From positions 1-6,576 of the forward strand of contig RGYP01000103.1 of the NCBI GenBank assembly GCA_010031985.1: DNA of 6,576 nucleotides. The letters are read 5' to 3'. Under the pieces are notes generated by a model, which was not told where the DNA came from, did no database searches, and saw nothing but the letters and a program-made list of their open reading frames with translations. Position numbers and translations under genes: made by a program. Positions 6,307 through 6,576 of this stretch are shown one piece after another; positions within the stretch are counted from its first letter, which is position 1, and every line of letters starts with the position of its first letter. Source of the stretch: Gammaproteobacteria bacterium. GTDB taxonomy: Bacteria > Pseudomonadota > Gammaproteobacteria > Steroidobacterales > Steroidobacteraceae.

Positions 6307-6576
6307 ATGACGGATTTCGGCGGGCCGATTCCCCAAGCGTGGTTGCTGGGGCTCGCACAGCCCGGCGTGTTGCCGGCCGTCACGGGGCTGGCGGGCCTGC
6401 TCGTCGGCAGCTTTCTGAACACCGTGATCCACCGCTTGCCACGCATGCTCGAGCGCGACTGGCGCGCGCAGTGTGCAGAGCTTGCGTGGCAAGCGGTGGA
6501 TCACGGTGTTCAGAAAGCTGCCGACGAGCAGGCCCGCCAGCCCCGTGACGGCCGGCAACACGCCGGGCTGTGCGAG
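6307..6576 (+). CDS. pilD: Type IV prepilin peptidase / N-methyltransferase PilD, N-terminal fragment; 3' part corrupted by an inverted repeat
   Basis: PilD is an inner-membrane aspartyl protease that cuts the leader from type IV pilins and type II secretion pseudopilins and methylates the new N-terminus. The first 59 residues match the family start: a short leader, a hydrophobic segment at about 20-41 and the signature GLLVGSFLNTVIHRLPRMLE (30-49), followed by RDWRAQCAEL (50-59). The Cys-rich cytoplasmic loop and catalytic aspartates would come later and are not present. From about 6483 the frame stays open to the edge but encodes AWQAVDHGVQ and similar text, which is only the reverse complement of the gene's own 5' part; residues 60-90 should not be trusted. 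ATG at 6307 follows GGGGA, spaced 9 bases. Position beside sucCD fits the pil cluster of Xanthomonadales-like bacteria, where pilB and pilC would be near. Confidence 0.8.
   Translation, partial: MTDFGGPIPQAWLLGLAQPGVLPAVTGLAGLLVGSFLNTVIHRLPRMLERDWRAQCAELAWQAVDHGVQKAADEQARQPRDGRQHAGLCE
6352..6576. repeat. 94-base perfect inverted repeat with 37-base spacer, running to the window edge (probable fold-back artefact)
   Basis: The left arm 6352-6445 is an exact reverse complement of the right arm 6483-6576, compared base by base in blocks of ten with no mismatch. The spacer is 6446-6482. The left arm plus spacer reads as continuous prepilin peptidase code; the right arm makes no biological sense in that frame. 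A four-base match (GAGC at 6478-6481 against the complement of 6447-6450) precedes the turn, followed by one mismatch and then the perfect arm. Short homology at the turn, perfect identity and termination exactly at the edge are typical of fold-back chimeras from amplification or read-end assembly. A true inverted duplication cannot be excluded from sequence alone. Confidence 0.95.

Noticed and set aside
6271..6561. A minus-strand frame that looks like a second prepilin peptidase N-terminus
   Set aside because: It is the right arm of the inverted repeat read backwards; identity with pilD is exact and the match ends at the arm boundary.
1..6576. A novel defence, mobile or CRISPR-like system
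   Set aside because: All DNA is accounted for by well-known housekeeping genes; no direct-repeat array, transposase, integrase, tRNA or attachment site was seen.

Overview
The window is a compact, GC-rich stretch of bacterial chromosome with almost no non-coding DNA. Gene content and order point to a gammaproteobacterium. The divergent bamD / rluD-pgeF arrangement is the one known from Escherichia coli and relatives. A sucC-sucD pair next to the type IV pilus gene pilD recalls Xanthomonadales and related high-GC lineages, where sucCD sits inside the pil cluster rather than beside sucAB. I place it near Xanthomonadales/Nevskiales by inference only; nothing here fixes the genus.

Layout. Positions 1-566 (minus) hold the first 188 codons of pgeF (yfiH), cut by the left edge. 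It overlaps the stop of rluD (563-1570, minus) by four bases. A 43-base gap with a perfect TATAAT separates rluD from the divergent lipoprotein gene bamD (1614-2444, plus). bamD converges on nadE (2473-4131, minus) across 28 bases. nadE begins at a TTG that overlaps the stop of sucD (4128-5012, minus), and sucC (5062-6222, minus) lies upstream, so transcription runs sucC-sucD-nadE. An 84-base divergent spacer leads to pilD (from 6307, plus), of which only about 59 residues are credible.

The genes serve separate housekeeping roles: outer-membrane assembly (BamD), 23S rRNA pseudouridylation (RluD), correction of peptidoglycan precursors (PgeF), the substrate-level phosphorylation step of the TCA cycle (SucCD), NAD synthesis (NadE), and maturation of type IV pilins (PilD). 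The only functional link suggested by position is the sucC-sucD-nadE transcription unit.

The one structurally abnormal element is at the right edge. A perfect 94-base inverted repeat (6352-6445 against 6483-6576) with a 37-base spacer makes the sequence turn back on itself inside pilD and run to the last base. This looks like a fold-back sequencing or assembly artefact at a contig end, not biology. I found no mobile element, CRISPR array, RNA gene or credible new system.
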